Positions 24,193 to 34,309 are shown, numbered from the stretch's first letter. The stretch is 64,000 nucleotides of DNA from Candidatus Undinarchaeales archaeon (GCA_030753015.1 JASMDC010000018.1:1-64000), one strand, 5' to 3'. Numbers and translations: made by a program. Notes: generated from the letters alone by a model not told the origin.

Positions 24193-26559
24193 ATGGCAGG
24201 GGTTGCCACGAATCATAGCCAGAGCGAGGACGCTGGCGGTCAGACCGCTCACGGTGTGGGTGCCGTCGGAGGGTACGACCTGGACGGTGACTCCTACGTG
24301 TTCCACGGATCGGAGGCCGACGTCCGTATCGAGTTCCTCGCCGCCGATGTGGTGAACGTCCGGCTGGACCCTGACGGCGCCGCTCGCAAGGACTCCCCAG
24401 CCATCTTCACCCGCGATCTTGGGGGGTCCGATGTGACCGTCGAGGACCGCTCCGATTCCTACCTTCTCACCTCCGACGAGCTCCACGTGTATGTCGATAA
24501 GACATCCGGGAGAGTGACCTTCGCCGATACCGATGACACCGTCATCACACGCGACACCGACCAGGGCATGACCTGGGACGACGATGGCCGGATCAGGATG
24601 GAGCGTGAGGTCGCCGGGGACGAATCCTTCTACGGACTGGGAGAGAAGACGGGAGCCCTGGACAAGCGTGGCGAGCACCTCACACAGTGGACCTGGGATG
24701 CCAACGGCGACCACGCCGGTGGAACCGACGAGATGTACCAGGCGCACCCGTTCTATATCGGGCTGCACGACGATGCTGCCTACGGGCTGTTCCTTGACAA
24801 CACCTTCCGCACTACTTTCGCCATGGCCGAGAACGGGGCCGACAAGGCCACTGTGACGGCGGATGGAGGCCAGCTCAACTACTACTTCCTCAAGGGCCCC
24901 GCCATGCGCCACGTGGTGGAGCGCTTCACCGAGCTCACCGGCAGGATGCCGCTACCTCCGCGATGGTCGCTGGGCAACCACCAGTGCAAATGGAGCTACT
25001 TCCCAGAGACCACGGTGCGCGAGATCGCGGACGGCTTCCGCCAGCGGGACATCCCCCTGGATGCCATCTGGCTCGACATCGACTACATGGACCAGTACCG
25101 AGTGTTCACCTGGGATCCGCAGCGGTTCCCGGACCCGGAGACAATGATCAAGGACCTGAAGGACCAGGGGATCCGCACGGTCACCATCATCGACCCCGGG
25201 GTGGACGACGGGGCCAACTACGATGTGTACGCCGAAGGGATGAAGGAGGGCTACTTCATCACCGACGAGAACGGAGAGGTGTTCCACGCCCCGGTATGGC
25301 CCAAATCCGCCGCCTTCCCGGACTTCACCCGGGAGGAGGTCAGGCAGTGGTGGGGTGACCTGTACGGCCGGCTCACCGATGCCGGGATAGCCGGTGTCTG
25401 GAACGACATGAACGAGCCCGCTATCATCGACACGTACAAGACCATGCCCGACGACATGGAGCACCACGGCGACCTGGGTGACGTCAAGCACAATGAGGCC
25501 CACAACGTGTACGGTATGTACGAGGACATGGCCACCTATGAGGGCATGCTACGTGCCAACCCGGACGAGCGTCCCTTCGTGCTCACGCGCTCTGGCTTCT
25601 CCGGCATCCAGCGGTACGCGGCCGTGTGGACCGGCGACAACCGGAGTAAGTGGGAGCATCTGGACATGGGCATGCCCATGATGGAGAACATGGGTCTTTC
25701 GGGGATGGCGTTCATTGGCACCGACATAGGCGGGTTCGGTGCAGACTGCACACCCGAGCTCTACGCCCGCTGGCTCCAGTTCGGTGCGTTCTCGCCCTTC
25801 TGTCGCACCCACTCCTCCCGCCACACCCGTGAGCAGGAGCCCTGGACCTTCGGCCAGGAGACCGAGGACATCGCCCGGGACTACCTCACCCTCCGTTACC
25901 GCCTAATGCCCTACACCTACGATGCCTTCCGTCAGGCGTCCGAGACCGGCATCCCAGTGATGAGGCCACTGGTGCTCGACCACCAGAACGACCCGAACGT
26001 GCGCAACCTCTCGAACGAGTTCATGTATGGGGATGTCCTCCTGGTCGCTCCCGTGACCGAGGAAGGGGCGCGGGAACGCGATGTCTACCTTCCCGAAGGC
26101 CGATGGGTCGACTACTGGACCGGCGAGATCCACGATGGCCGCCAGACCGTCGTCAGGGACGCTCCCGTGGACACCATGCCCCTGTACGTGAAGCAGGGTT
26201 CGATCGTGCCCATGGGGCCGGCCATGCAGTACACCGACGAGAAACCGACGGAGGAGCTGGAGCTCCACGTGTACGCGGACGACCGCGCCGAGGGCAGGTT
26301 CTACGAGGACGACGGACACTCCTTCGGATTCAAGCAGGGCGAATACAACCTCACCGAGTTCGCCTACCGTAACGACACCGGCACCGCCGCCATCACCGTG
26401 GACCGGGTCCATGAGGGCTACGCCACCGAGGTAGGGACCTACAAGTTAGTCATCCACTCGGAGCGCGATGTGACGGGGGCGACAGTGAACGGCCAAGACA
26501 CCGCAGTGGCGCGAGATGGCGATGCGTACGTCGTCGAGGTGGACGCGGGAGCGATATAG
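24193..26559 (+). CDS. GH31 alpha-glucosidase
   Basis: A 788-residue glycoside hydrolase of family 31, releasing glucose (or xylose) from alpha-linked oligosaccharides. Order: N-terminal beta-sandwich, barrel beginning near PRWSLGNHQ, WLDIDYMD, nucleophile Asp405 in WNDMNEP, acid/base Asp482 in WTGDN, IGTDIGGF, RTHSSR, then C-terminal beta domains. No signal peptide is present, so it is cytoplasmic. The ATG at 24193 has AAGGGGAT upstream. The protein is strongly acidic (many Asp/Glu). It stands alone before the DUF401 gene. Confidence 0.95.
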   Translation: MAGVATNHSQSEDAGGQTAHGVGAVGGYDLDGDSYVFHGSEADVRIEFLAADVVNVRLDPDGAARKDSPAIFTRDLGGSDVTVEDRSDSYLLTSDELHVYVDKTSGRVTFADTDDTVITRDTDQGMTWDDDGRIRMEREVAGDESFYGLGEKTGALDKRGEHLTQWTWDANGDHAGGTDEMYQAHPFYIGLHDDAAYGLFLDNTFRTTFAMAENGADKATVTADGGQLNYYFLKGPAMRHVVERFTELTGRMPLPPRWSLGNHQCKWSYFPETTVREIADGFRQRDIPLDAIWLDIDYMDQYRVFTWDPQRFPDPETMIKDLKDQGIRTVTIIDPGVDDGANYDVYAEGMKEGYFITDENGEVFHAPVWPKSAAFPDFTREEVRQWWGDLYGRLTDAGIAGVWNDMNEPAIIDTYKTMPDDMEHHGDLGDVKHNEAHNVYGMYEDMATYEGMLRANPDERPFVLTRSGFSGIQRYAAVWTGDNRSKWEHLDMGMPMMENMGLSGMAFIGTDIGGFGADCTPELYARWLQFGAFSPFCRTHSSRHTREQEPWTFGQETEDIARDYLTLRYRLMPYTYDAFRQASETGIPVMRPLVLDHQNDPNVRNLSNEFMYGDVLLVAPVTEEGARERDVYLPEGRWVDYWTGEIHDGRQTVVRDAPVDTMPLYVKQGSIVPMGPAMQYTDEKPTEELELHVYADDRAEGRFYEDDGHSFGFKQGEYNLTEFAYRNDTGTAAITVDRVHEGYATEVGTYKLVIHSERDVTGATVNGQDTAVARDGDAYVVEVDAGAI

Positions 26560-26648
26560 GCCCACGTGCCCACCATGCGGTCCATGACATGAGGCAGTTC
26601 ACCACCCCAAACGAATCCTTATAACGCCCCCACGCCTTCCAGTCGTCC

Positions 26649-27839
26649 ATGCCCCTTCCCGTGGTCCTGAGCCTGGCGCTGTCCTTCGCCGTGCTCTTCG
26701 CTGTGGCGCGATGGAGCCTCCCGGGCGCTCTCACGGCAGGGGCGCTGTCCTTGGGGTTCCTGACCCTCCCGCCCGCCACGGTGGTGTGGGTGGCAGGGGC
26801 CACCCTGGGCGATCCGTCGGTGCTGGCCCTCGCCCTGGCGGTCGCGGTCATTCCCCTAATCGGCGGTGTGATGGAGGAGGGTGGGCTCATGGACCGGCTC
26901 GTCGCGAGCCTCCGGATGGGCCGCCGGCCCTTCCTTGCTGTCGCGCCGGCCATGGTTGGGATGCTCCCCATGCCCGGTGGTGCACTGCTCTCGGCGCCCC
27001 TCGTGGAACGGCGCGGGGCGGACCTCCCCGGTGAGTTGAAGGCGGCCATCAACGTCTGGTACCGGCACCTCATGCTTCTGATCTATCCTCTCAGCCCCTC
27101 GCTCATCGCTTCGGCCCAGATGGCCGGTCTCGGTGTGTACGAGATCATCCCCTGGCAGGTGCCCGGGTTCCTGTTCTGTGGCCTGCTGGGCTATGTCTTC
27201 CTGTTACGACGTGTACCGGCCGATGGTCCGGGGATAGGCGATCCGAGGACCGGTAACGTGCCCCTGACCGTCCTGTTCTCGGCACCGGCCGTCGACCTGC
27301 TCCTACAGCGCGCGGGCCTGCTCCCGTTCCCGACACTTGGTGCGCTGGCGGGTGTCACCGTGGGACTGGTCCTTGCCTATGCGCATTCGGGACCCAAGGG
27401 ACGCGACCTCGGGACCATCGCCCGTAAGATGCGTCCATGGAGCTTCGGCGCCATCGTCTTGGGGATGTTCCTGTTCCTGGAGATGTTCACGGCCTCGCCC
27501 GCGCCGTCGTTCATCGCAGATGTGGCACCATCTCAGTGGGCGCTCCTGGTGCCAGTGGGCTTCATCCTGGGTGCGGCAACGGGGCGCATACAGCTCCCTG
27601 CCTCGATCCTCATTCCCATCCACCTGGCCATGGTGGGCGCAACGACAATGCAGCCGATACCCTTCGCTGTGATGTACCTGGCAGTCTTCCTGGGCTACAT
27701 GGTATCCCCTATCCACCCCTGCTTGGTCGTGTGCCTCGAGTACTTCAGGACGGACCTGCGAGGATTCGCCAGAGCCGTGGTTGGTCCGGTGACGCTGGCC
27801 TTCCTGGCCGCGGGACTGGTGGGCCTAATGGTCCTCTAG
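26649..27839 (+). CDS. DUF401 family integral membrane protein
   Basis: A 396-residue protein of about ten membrane helices, matching the archaeal/bacterial DUF401 group related to ion-transporter-superfamily permeases. Recognisable segments are GGVMEEGGLMDRL, MLPMPGGALLSAP, YRHLMLLIYPLSP and SPIHPCLVV. The central MPGGALLSAP motif and the twin-domain layout suggest a carboxylate or anion permease, but the substrate is unknown. A TATA-like CTTATAAC at 26618-26625 is centred 27 nt before the ATG, predicting a leaderless mRNA. Confidence 0.8.
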   Translation: MPLPVVLSLALSFAVLFAVARWSLPGALTAGALSLGFLTLPPATVVWVAGATLGDPSVLALALAVAVIPLIGGVMEEGGLMDRLVASLRMGRRPFLAVAPAMVGMLPMPGGALLSAPLVERRGADLPGELKAAINVWYRHLMLLIYPLSPSLIASAQMAGLGVYEIIPWQVPGFLFCGLLGYVFLLRRVPADGPGIGDPRTGNVPLTVLFSAPAVDLLLQRAGLLPFPTLGALAGVTVGLVLAYAHSGPKGRDLGTIARKMRPWSFGAIVLGMFLFLEMFTASPAPSFIADVAPSQWALLVPVGFILGAATGRIQLPASILIPIHLAMVGATTMQPIPFAVMYLAVFLGYMVSPIHPCLVVCLEYFRTDLRGFARAVVGPVTLAFLAAGLVGLMVL

Positions 27840-28283
27840 GCCGCGACCGGTTGGAGGATCGAGTGAAGTGAGCGGTCGTCTGATAAATAGGGAGGATCAT
27901 CATGGATGGGTCGCCTCCCCTCGGTTCACTTCTTTTTCGAGGTGCAATGTAGGAACTCCCTTCTGTTGTCATGGGCAGGCCTCAGAGAGGGGAACGATAA
28001 GGGATGGCCCGGGGAGGGCCGTGGTGGCATCAGCACCCCCCCGGGTCGATTGGGTGATCCTCTATTCTCACATGGCCTCATGTCGTCGATACAGGATCGG
28101 TACAATCCTAGTGGTTATCGCCCGTCCCGGCTCCGGTGTGCCGGTTGGACGGGGCGTGGCCCGTGGTCTCGCTTATTAAGTAGCTTGTGCTTCCGGATAT
28201 TAATAGAAATGGAACAGAATATGGTACGATGTGGAACATCCAGCAGCTCTTGAAGGGCGGCCGTCCTTTGGACAGACAGATAA
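27840..28283. other. 444-base intergenic region without a recognised gene
   Basis: No frame here has the codon character of the neighbours. Two small adjacent hairpins are visible (GGCCC/GGGCC at 28006-28020 and GGTG/CACC just after). A palindrome CTTATTAAG lies at 28172-28180, 104 nt before the kinase. I searched by eye for RNase P and SRP RNA signatures and saw none. Confidence 0.5.
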
Positions 28284-30968
28284 ATGTTTGTGTTCATATC
28301 GTCGTACGTGGGAGCATTCGACCGGTTGAACGACCTGCAAATCTCCTCCAAGCTCTTCCTCCTAATCCTCGTGCTCTCAGTGATCCCCCTGATCATTGTC
28401 GGCTACATAGCCGTGTGGAACGCCCGGGGCATCGCCATGAACGCAGTGGAAGGCTCTACCAAAATGGGGGAGCGGGACCTGGCCGCTGCCAAGGAGCTGG
28501 GTCGCGCTGCGGTGAACGATAGTGTCGAGGCACTGGACGCGAAGGCCATCGAGGCTCTCGAGATGCGTGCCGTCGAGCTCGCGCGGAGCATCGCCAACTT
28601 CCTCTACGAGCGCGACGGCGACATCCTGGGCGCCCGGTCTCTAGACAGGAGACCGGAGACCTACCGTGCGTTCCTGCTGTCGAAGCGACATATCGTGAAT
28701 CTGGGCCACCAGCGACAGGAGGTACCCCTCTACTCCGAGATGACCTTCATCGACCTTACCGGTCGCGAGATAATAAGGGTGCACAAGGACGACATCCAGG
28801 TGGTCCTGCGCAACGTGGCTAATACCGCTGACACCTACCTCGGCGTCGAGGACTACTTCGAGCATGCAAAGGTGCTGGGTGAAGACGAGATTCACGTCTC
28901 TCATCTTGTGGGACAACGCATTGATCCGTACCGTGCGTACAGGGGAGTCGAGCGTCCGAACGGGGACCGGTTCGACGGCATCATCCGGTGGGTGACCCCG
29001 GTATACGAGGATGATGAGAAGGTGGGCTATGTGACCCTGGCCCTCAACCACACCCACCTTATCGAGTTCATCGAGCACGTCGTGCCCACCACAAAGAGAT
29101 TCATCGACATCCCTGATCCGGGAGCTGGCAGCTTTGTCCTCATGTGGGACGACCAGTGGCATAATATCGTCAATCCCCGTCACGACCGCATCTGGGGATA
29201 CACCAAGGAGGGTATCGAGGGTCAGGAATGGGCCAACACGACGATCGAGGGCCTCTTGAGCTACCCGACGAACTGCGAGGTCCTGGGCACCCACCTACCC
29301 TCCTGCTCGCAATGGAGGCCCGAGAACGCTGATGCCGGTCTGGTATCCTTCACGTTCATGTGGATAGGGGAGGACCTGGTGACCACGTTCGCCACCATCC
29401 CGTACTTCTCCGGGCCTTACTCGGCCCCTCAGGGATTCGGCACTCTTACCATGATCTCGGACAGCGCGTCATTCCACGCGGCTGCGGAACGGACCCGATG
29501 GATGATTGACGAGACCACACGGAGACAGAGCGAGCGGATCCGCGAGACGGTCGAGCTCACCATCGATACGATCGACCAGCGTGCCCGGGTCACTACCGTG
29601 CTCCTCGTGTTCGTCGCCATCGCCTCGGCCTTGCTTGTGGCCACCGTGGGCGCCGGGATGTCGATAACACTCACCGAGCCACTCATGACGCTGACCGACA
29701 GCGCCGAGCGCATCTCGGACGGCGACCTCGAGCTCGAGCTCGACGTGCAGCGGGGCGACGAGATAGGCCAGCTTGGCAGGGCCTTCAGCCGGATGTCACA
29801 GGAACTGCGCAAGACGTTGGATAACCTGCGCACGGCCAACCTCGAGCTCAAGGAGCTGGATCAGCTCAAGTCGCAGTTCGTGTCCGTCGCGTCCCACGAG
29901 CTGCGGACACCCATCATCTCCATCCGTGGTTACATCGAGCTGGTCAGGGAGGGTGAGGGCGGGCCCGTCACCGACGAGCAAGAGAACATGCTCGCAGTGG
30001 CCTCACGTAACACGGAACGGCTGCTCACCATCATCAACGACCTGCTGGACATATCCCGCATCGAGGCCGGTGCCCTGCACCTGGATATGGTGTCCGTTGA
30101 CATCAACCGTCTTGTCCGGGACACCCTCGAGGAGATCCGGCCGCTGGCGGACCGACACGGCCACACGATGAAGCTCGAACTGGATAGCAGCATCCCAGAG
30201 GTTGAGGGGGATCCTGACCGGCTGGCCCAGATCGTCACGAATCTGCTCAGCAACGCTATCAAGTACACACCGGACAAGGGCAGGATCGTCGTCCGTACTG
30301 AACGCGGGGATACGGACGGGATTCATCTGAAGGTGGAGGACGACGGGATTGGTATCCCCTCCGGAGACCTCCCGCATATATGGGAGCGGTTCTATCGGGG
30401 CCAGCATGCTTCTGGCCACCATCGTCCCCGGAGCATGGACTTCAGAACAGGAGGGACCGGGCTCGGGCTCCCCATCGTGAAGGGTATCGTGGAGGAGCAT
30501 GGAGGGAAGGTTCGGGTTGAGAGCGAGGAGGGTGCCGGGAGCACGTTCCATGTCAATCTTCCTACCGAGACCGCGATGATAGCAGCGACTGGGCACAGTT
30601 CGCGTAATAGGAATCCCATGGTGCTCGTCATCGACGATGATGAGGAATTTTGCGACCAGATCGAGCTGGTCCTTCGCAAGGACTTCAAGGTGGTCAAAGC
30701 GACGAGCGGCAAGGAGGGAGTGGATATGGCCGGCAAGCACCGTCCCGACCTAATCCTCCTCGACATCCTCATGTCAGGGCTCGACGGGTACGAGGTGTGC
30801 CGTGCGCTGAAGGAGAGCGACGACACTAAGAACATCCCCGTCATCATCCTTTCCTCGATGGACCGGGAGGACGTGTGGGCGCGTGCCGAGGACGCCGGGG
30901 CTGACGATTTCATATCGAAGACGTTCAAGCGGAAAGAGCTGCTGGAAAAGGTGCGTTCGCGCCTGTGA
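28284..30968 (+). CDS. membrane hybrid histidine kinase with receiver domain
   Basis: An 894-residue sensor. A first membrane helix at about 22-46, an extracellular Cache-like sensor of about 370 residues and a second helix near 435-460 lead into a HAMP domain. The HisKA box SHELRTP holds His538, followed by the ATPase motifs NLLSNAIKY, DDGIGIP and GGTGLGLPIV. A C-terminal receiver has acidic DDDEE, phosphoacceptor Asp827 in LLDIL and Lys in SKTFK. It autophosphorylates and probably passes phosphate through its own receiver. The start is uncertain: a GTG at 28308 is an alternative. The response regulator follows in the same operon. Confidence 0.92.
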   Translation: MFVFISSYVGAFDRLNDLQISSKLFLLILVLSVIPLIIVGYIAVWNARGIAMNAVEGSTKMGERDLAAAKELGRAAVNDSVEALDAKAIEALEMRAVELARSIANFLYERDGDILGARSLDRRPETYRAFLLSKRHIVNLGHQRQEVPLYSEMTFIDLTGREIIRVHKDDIQVVLRNVANTADTYLGVEDYFEHAKVLGEDEIHVSHLVGQRIDPYRAYRGVERPNGDRFDGIIRWVTPVYEDDEKVGYVTLALNHTHLIEFIEHVVPTTKRFIDIPDPGAGSFVLMWDDQWHNIVNPRHDRIWGYTKEGIEGQEWANTTIEGLLSYPTNCEVLGTHLPSCSQWRPENADAGLVSFTFMWIGEDLVTTFATIPYFSGPYSAPQGFGTLTMISDSASFHAAAERTRWMIDETTRRQSERIRETVELTIDTIDQRARVTTVLLVFVAIASALLVATVGAGMSITLTEPLMTLTDSAERISDGDLELELDVQRGDEIGQLGRAFSRMSQELRKTLDNLRTANLELKELDQLKSQFVSVASHELRTPIISIRGYIELVREGEGGPVTDEQENMLAVASRNTERLLTIINDLLDISRIEAGALHLDMVSVDINRLVRDTLEEIRPLADRHGHTMKLELDSSIPEVEGDPDRLAQIVTNLLSNAIKYTPDKGRIVVRTERGDTDGIHLKVEDDGIGIPSGDLPHIWERFYRGQHASGHHRPRSMDFRTGGTGLGLPIVKGIVEEHGGKVRVESEEGAGSTFHVNLPTETAMIAATGHSSRNRNPMVLVIDDDEEFCDQIELVLRKDFKVVKATSGKEGVDMAGKHRPDLILLDILMSGLDGYEVCRALKESDDTKNIPVIILSSMDREDVWARAEDAGADDFISKTFKRKELLEKVRSRL

Positions 30969-30986
30969 GATAGGAGGACAATGATC

Positions 30987-32534
30987 ATGGCCAAGGACAG
31001 TGCAAAGGATGAAGGCGCGGGGCTGACGGTCCTTGTGGTGGACGATGAACCGGACACCGTGGACTACATTACCCTGCTCCTCACCACGCGCGGGTACGCG
31101 GTGCTCCCTGCCAACTCCGGCGAGGACGCTCTCGCCACACTCGACAAGCACGACGAGGTCGACCTCGTGCTCCTTGACCTGCGCATGCCCGGCCTATCCG
31201 GTGCCGACGTCCTCATGACGATCCGGGCCGACGAGCGGACCGCGACCCTTCCCGTGGTCATACTCAGCGTCAACACAGAGACAAAGGACAAGGTCAATGC
31301 CCTCGGGCTGGGCGCGGACGACTACATCGAGAAGCCCTTCAGGAAGGAGGAGCTGTTCGCCCGCATCCGTTCCCACATCCACCGCAAGACACTTCGCGAG
31401 GAGCTGGAGGAGCTGAACCGGACCCTCGACCGCAAGGTGATGCAGCGGACCATGGAGCTCTTCCTCGAAAAGGAGTTCAGCGAGTGTCTCATCGAGAACG
31501 CCTCGGACATAATCTGTGTACTGGACCGCGAGGGGAAGCTCGTCAGGGTGAACCGGGCGGCAGAAAGGCTTTTCGGTCACGGGAAAGAGGAACTGCTCGG
31601 CCAGGCGCTCATCAGCTATGTAGTCCCCGAACACGTCCCTATCCTCACCGAGAACCGCACCCAGCGACTGCGGGGAGCGGACATCTCACCATACGACGTT
31701 GACGTGGTGGCCGGCGACGACTCGCGTCGTACAATCGAGATAGGAACGAGCCTGGTCAAGGACGAGAGCGGTGAGTTCGTGGAGTTCATGATCGCACGGG
31801 ACATCACCGAGCGCAAGCGTGCTGAGGAGGAAATGCGCCGGCGGCTGATGCGGTTCCGTCTCAAGGAAGGAACCCTCTACCTCGTGGATGAGCACGGCCC
31901 GGGGCTCGCCCTCGAGGCGTTCAGGGACCTGCTCCGTGCTGGCTATCGTGCGCTTGCCATCACCCGTACGCCCGGAGAAGAGTTCCGGAAGGATACCGGA
32001 GGAGAGTATGAGCTCGAATGGCTCGCGGAGCAAGAGGGTCCGGACGCCCTTCCCCCCGAGCTCGGGATGGTCGAGAACCGCATCAAAGGGCTATCGCGAC
32101 GGACTGCCGTGCTAATCGAACGGCTCGATTATCTCCTGTTCAAGAACGGCTTCGAAGCGACCCTTTCCTTCGTCCAACGCCTTCGAGAGATCGCGTACGT
32201 CCACGGCCACGTGGTGGTCCTCGCACTGGACCCGGCCGCGGTGACGCCCGACCAGCGCAACCTCCTCGAGAACGAGACGGGAATGATCGAGACACAACAA
32301 GGAGTGCGGCTCCCCGAGGATCTCATGGTGATACTACGGTTCGTCCACCGGCAGAACCTTATAGGCGTCAAGCCCCCCCTCTCGGAGATCGGCCACGAGT
32401 TCGGGATGAGCCGACCAACGGTGCGGCGGAAGGTCAAGCAGCTCCTGGCAGGGGAGTACGTGCTGGCACACCAGAAGGGGCGATCCAAGGTGCTCGAGCT
32501 GGCGCCGCGGGGCCGACGTCTGTTCGAGCGGTGA
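30987..32534 (+). CDS. response regulator: REC-PAS-DUF835-winged helix
   Basis: A 515-residue regulator. The receiver at about 10-130 has VVDDEPD, phosphoacceptor Asp64 in LLDLRMPG and Lys in EKPF. A short helix leads to a PAS domain at about 160-280. DUF835 follows (LYLVDEHGPGLALEAF to LDPAAVTPDQ). A winged helix closes the protein (LSEIGHEFGMSRPTVRRKVKQLL). It thus combines phosphorylation input, a ligand or redox sensor and DNA binding. GGAGG sits 9 nt before ATG 30987 and 3 nt before an in-frame ATG at 30981. The upstream hybrid kinase is the likely partner. Confidence 0.92.
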   Translation: MAKDSAKDEGAGLTVLVVDDEPDTVDYITLLLTTRGYAVLPANSGEDALATLDKHDEVDLVLLDLRMPGLSGADVLMTIRADERTATLPVVILSVNTETKDKVNALGLGADDYIEKPFRKEELFARIRSHIHRKTLREELEELNRTLDRKVMQRTMELFLEKEFSECLIENASDIICVLDREGKLVRVNRAAERLFGHGKEELLGQALISYVVPEHVPILTENRTQRLRGADISPYDVDVVAGDDSRRTIEIGTSLVKDESGEFVEFMIARDITERKRAEEEMRRRLMRFRLKEGTLYLVDEHGPGLALEAFRDLLRAGYRALAITRTPGEEFRKDTGGEYELEWLAEQEGPDALPPELGMVENRIKGLSRRTAVLIERLDYLLFKNGFEATLSFVQRLREIAYVHGHVVVLALDPAAVTPDQRNLLENETGMIETQQGVRLPEDLMVILRFVHRQNLIGVKPPLSEIGHEFGMSRPTVRRKVKQLLAGEYVLAHQKGRSKVLELAPRGRRLFER

Positions 32535-32612
32535 GCCTTGTAGAGCGACTGCTACCATCAGTCGTCCCATGTTGTTCCATGTTCCGTTCCATGTACTTAT
32601 AACTGGGGAACG

Positions 32613-33239
32613 GTGTCCTTCGGATTGGGAGCGAGAACGGTCAAGAAACGCGAGCGTCTCATCACAGTGACCCAGGATTGGAGGTCGGTCCTCCATCAAG
32701 ACACCACCCCCTCGGCGGCGGCCGTCAGACAGGTCGCCACGTCCGTGCTCACCCTCGTCCGTGGACGGGAGCCGGGCGCCCGCGCCGAGCTCTTTTACAG
32801 ACTTCTTGCACTCTTGGCCACATGCGGTTACCGTGTGTACTACCTCTCCTGCGACAAGGGTCGGGAGGAGGTCATCGAGCGATGCGCGAGGTACGGTCTG
32901 CGTCCGTCGTCCGTGAACGTGCTCGAGCTAGGGAGGGACTGGACCGTTCCTTCCTTCGAGCGCGATCCCTCCCATATCAAGGACCGCATCGCCTTCATAC
33001 AGAACGCCCATCAAGGATTCTCCCAGGACGAGCCCCTCATCTTCGCTGGGGACGTTGTCACGCATCTGACCACGCATTACGGTGTCGCGCGGACAACCGA
33101 TTTCCTGCGTGATATCGTCTCGGACGCCAGGAGTTCGACCACGCGGTTCGTCTTCCCCATCGATGGAAGACATCCGGGGACCGAGGACCTGCTTCCGACC
33201 GCGGACCTAGTGCTTGAGCTCGACGGCACTGACCGTTGA
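32613..33239 (+). CDS. degenerate RecA/KaiC-like protein
   Basis: A 208-residue protein. It follows the strand-helix order of archaeal KaiC/MEDS-type sensory ATPases: GYRVYYLSCDKGREEVIERC after the nucleotide loop position, and later PLIFAGDVVTHL for the second acidic strand. The Walker A position reads GREPGARAEL, lacking the Gly-Lys-Thr needed for ATP. It is therefore probably a non-catalytic signalling domain. GTG 32613 is the longest start; TTG 32625 fits the TATA-like ACTTATAAC (32594-32602) better. It follows the DUF835 regulator by 78 bases. Function unknown. Confidence 0.5.
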   Translation: MSFGLGARTVKKRERLITVTQDWRSVLHQDTTPSAAAVRQVATSVLTLVRGREPGARAELFYRLLALLATCGYRVYYLSCDKGREEVIERCARYGLRPSSVNVLELGRDWTVPSFERDPSHIKDRIAFIQNAHQGFSQDEPLIFAGDVVTHLTTHYGVARTTDFLRDIVSDARSSTTRFVFPIDGRHPGTEDLLPTADLVLELDGTDR

Positions 33240-33304
33240 TGACGCTCACCGAAGCGCTCAAGGGAAATGCTTAAGAGGGCGCTTGATAGCATACGGGTGT
33301 GACG

Positions 33305-34297
33305 ATGGAGGAACCATCCGTTGGAGGACGTATCGGGAGGCGCAGGTTCCTCAGATGGGGCCTGGGCCTCGGCGTTGTGGCCTTGGCCGCATACCGCTTC
33401 CTCCCCGTGAAGAGATTGGTGATCGCGTCCACACCCGGTACTCCGAGGAAGCGGATCGCACCCCCGCCATCGGCCCCACCTGTTCCCTCTGTCGCACCTA
33501 CGGGGTCCTCTGAGATCCCTGTCCAGCTCTGCTCGGTACGGGGTGGCACGGTGGCCGACAGGGTACGGACCGCTTTCGAGAACATCGGCCTTGATTCCCG
33601 CGTCACGAAGGGAACGAAGGTGGTCCTCAAGGTCAACCTGCTTCAAGCCTCCAAGAAGGCATGCAATGTCCCGGAGTTCGTGGGAGCGCTCGCCAAGGAG
33701 TTCCTCGACCGTGGTGCCGAGGTCCTGGTGGCCGACTCCTCGTCAGGGGGCTCCACCCGGCAGGCAGCGGAACACACAGGGCTCCTCAAAGTATGCGACG
33801 AGGTCGGTGTCCCCTTCAAGGTGCTCGAAGATTCTGAGCGTGTTGCGGTGGACGTCCCGAACAGCTTGCGGCTCAGCTCGGTGAACGTCGCCAAGGAGGT
33901 AATGGACGCCGACCTTCTGGTCTCCGTTCCCAAGCTCAAGCTCCATGGCCAGTCCATCATCACCCTTGGCATGAAGAACATGATGGGGACCATCCACCGC
34001 TTCGAGATGAAGGACTTCCATATGGACATCCAATCGAGCGTCGCGGACCTCATGCGCGTAGTGCCGCCGGACGTCGTGTTCATTGACGGTACGGAGGCCA
34101 TGGTGACCGGGGGCCCCATGAACGGGCGCATGGAGCAGCGGGACCTCGTCATCGCGGGCTACGATGTGGTGGCGGTGGATGCGGCAGGCTCCCGCGAGCT
34201 CGATATAGATCCCATGGGTGTGGGTTACATCGTGAACGCGCAGAATGCGGGCATAGGCTCCATGGAGCCCGCGTCGTCACGGGACATCAAGCTGTGA
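33305..34297 (+). CDS. Tat-exported DUF362 protein
   Basis: A 330-residue protein. The N-terminus carries a twin-arginine signal (GRRRFLRWGLGLGVVALAA), so it is exported folded, perhaps with a cofactor. The remainder matches DUF362: LKVNLLQ, VLVADSSSGG, VSVPKLKLHG...LGMKNMMG and DVVAVDAAGSRELD. In other proteins DUF362 is often linked to iron-sulfur ferredoxin domains; none is present here. The ATG at 33305 is preferred to GTG 33299. It converges on the phosphate cluster with 12 bases between. Biochemical role not established for the family. Confidence 0.85.
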   Translation: MEEPSVGGRIGRRRFLRWGLGLGVVALAAYRFLPVKRLVIASTPGTPRKRIAPPPSAPPVPSVAPTGSSEIPVQLCSVRGGTVADRVRTAFENIGLDSRVTKGTKVVLKVNLLQASKKACNVPEFVGALAKEFLDRGAEVLVADSSSGGSTRQAAEHTGLLKVCDEVGVPFKVLEDSERVAVDVPNSLRLSSVNVAKEVMDADLLVSVPKLKLHGQSIITLGMKNMMGTIHRFEMKDFHMDIQSSVADLMRVVPPDVVFIDGTEAMVTGGPMNGRMEQRDLVIAGYDVVAVDAAGSRELDIDPMGVGYIVNAQNAGIGSMEPASSRDIKL

Positions 34298-34309
34298 AGG
34301 CCGGCCCTG

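Noticed and set aside
24034-24912. A 292-codon minus-strand frame over the GH31 start
   Set aside because: It overlaps the GH31 coding region antisense and shows no domain. Only its distal part, in another frame, gave the small helix-turn-helix candidate.
27868-28253. Two plus-strand frames of about 103-115 codons in the gap before the kinase
   Set aside because: Codon use lacks the high GC third positions of neighbouring genes, the products have no hydrophobic or domain pattern, and no TATA or ribosome site fits.
27840-28283. Possible RNase P or SRP RNA because of GC-rich hairpins
   Set aside because: None of the universally conserved segments of either RNA was found; only two small hairpins remain.
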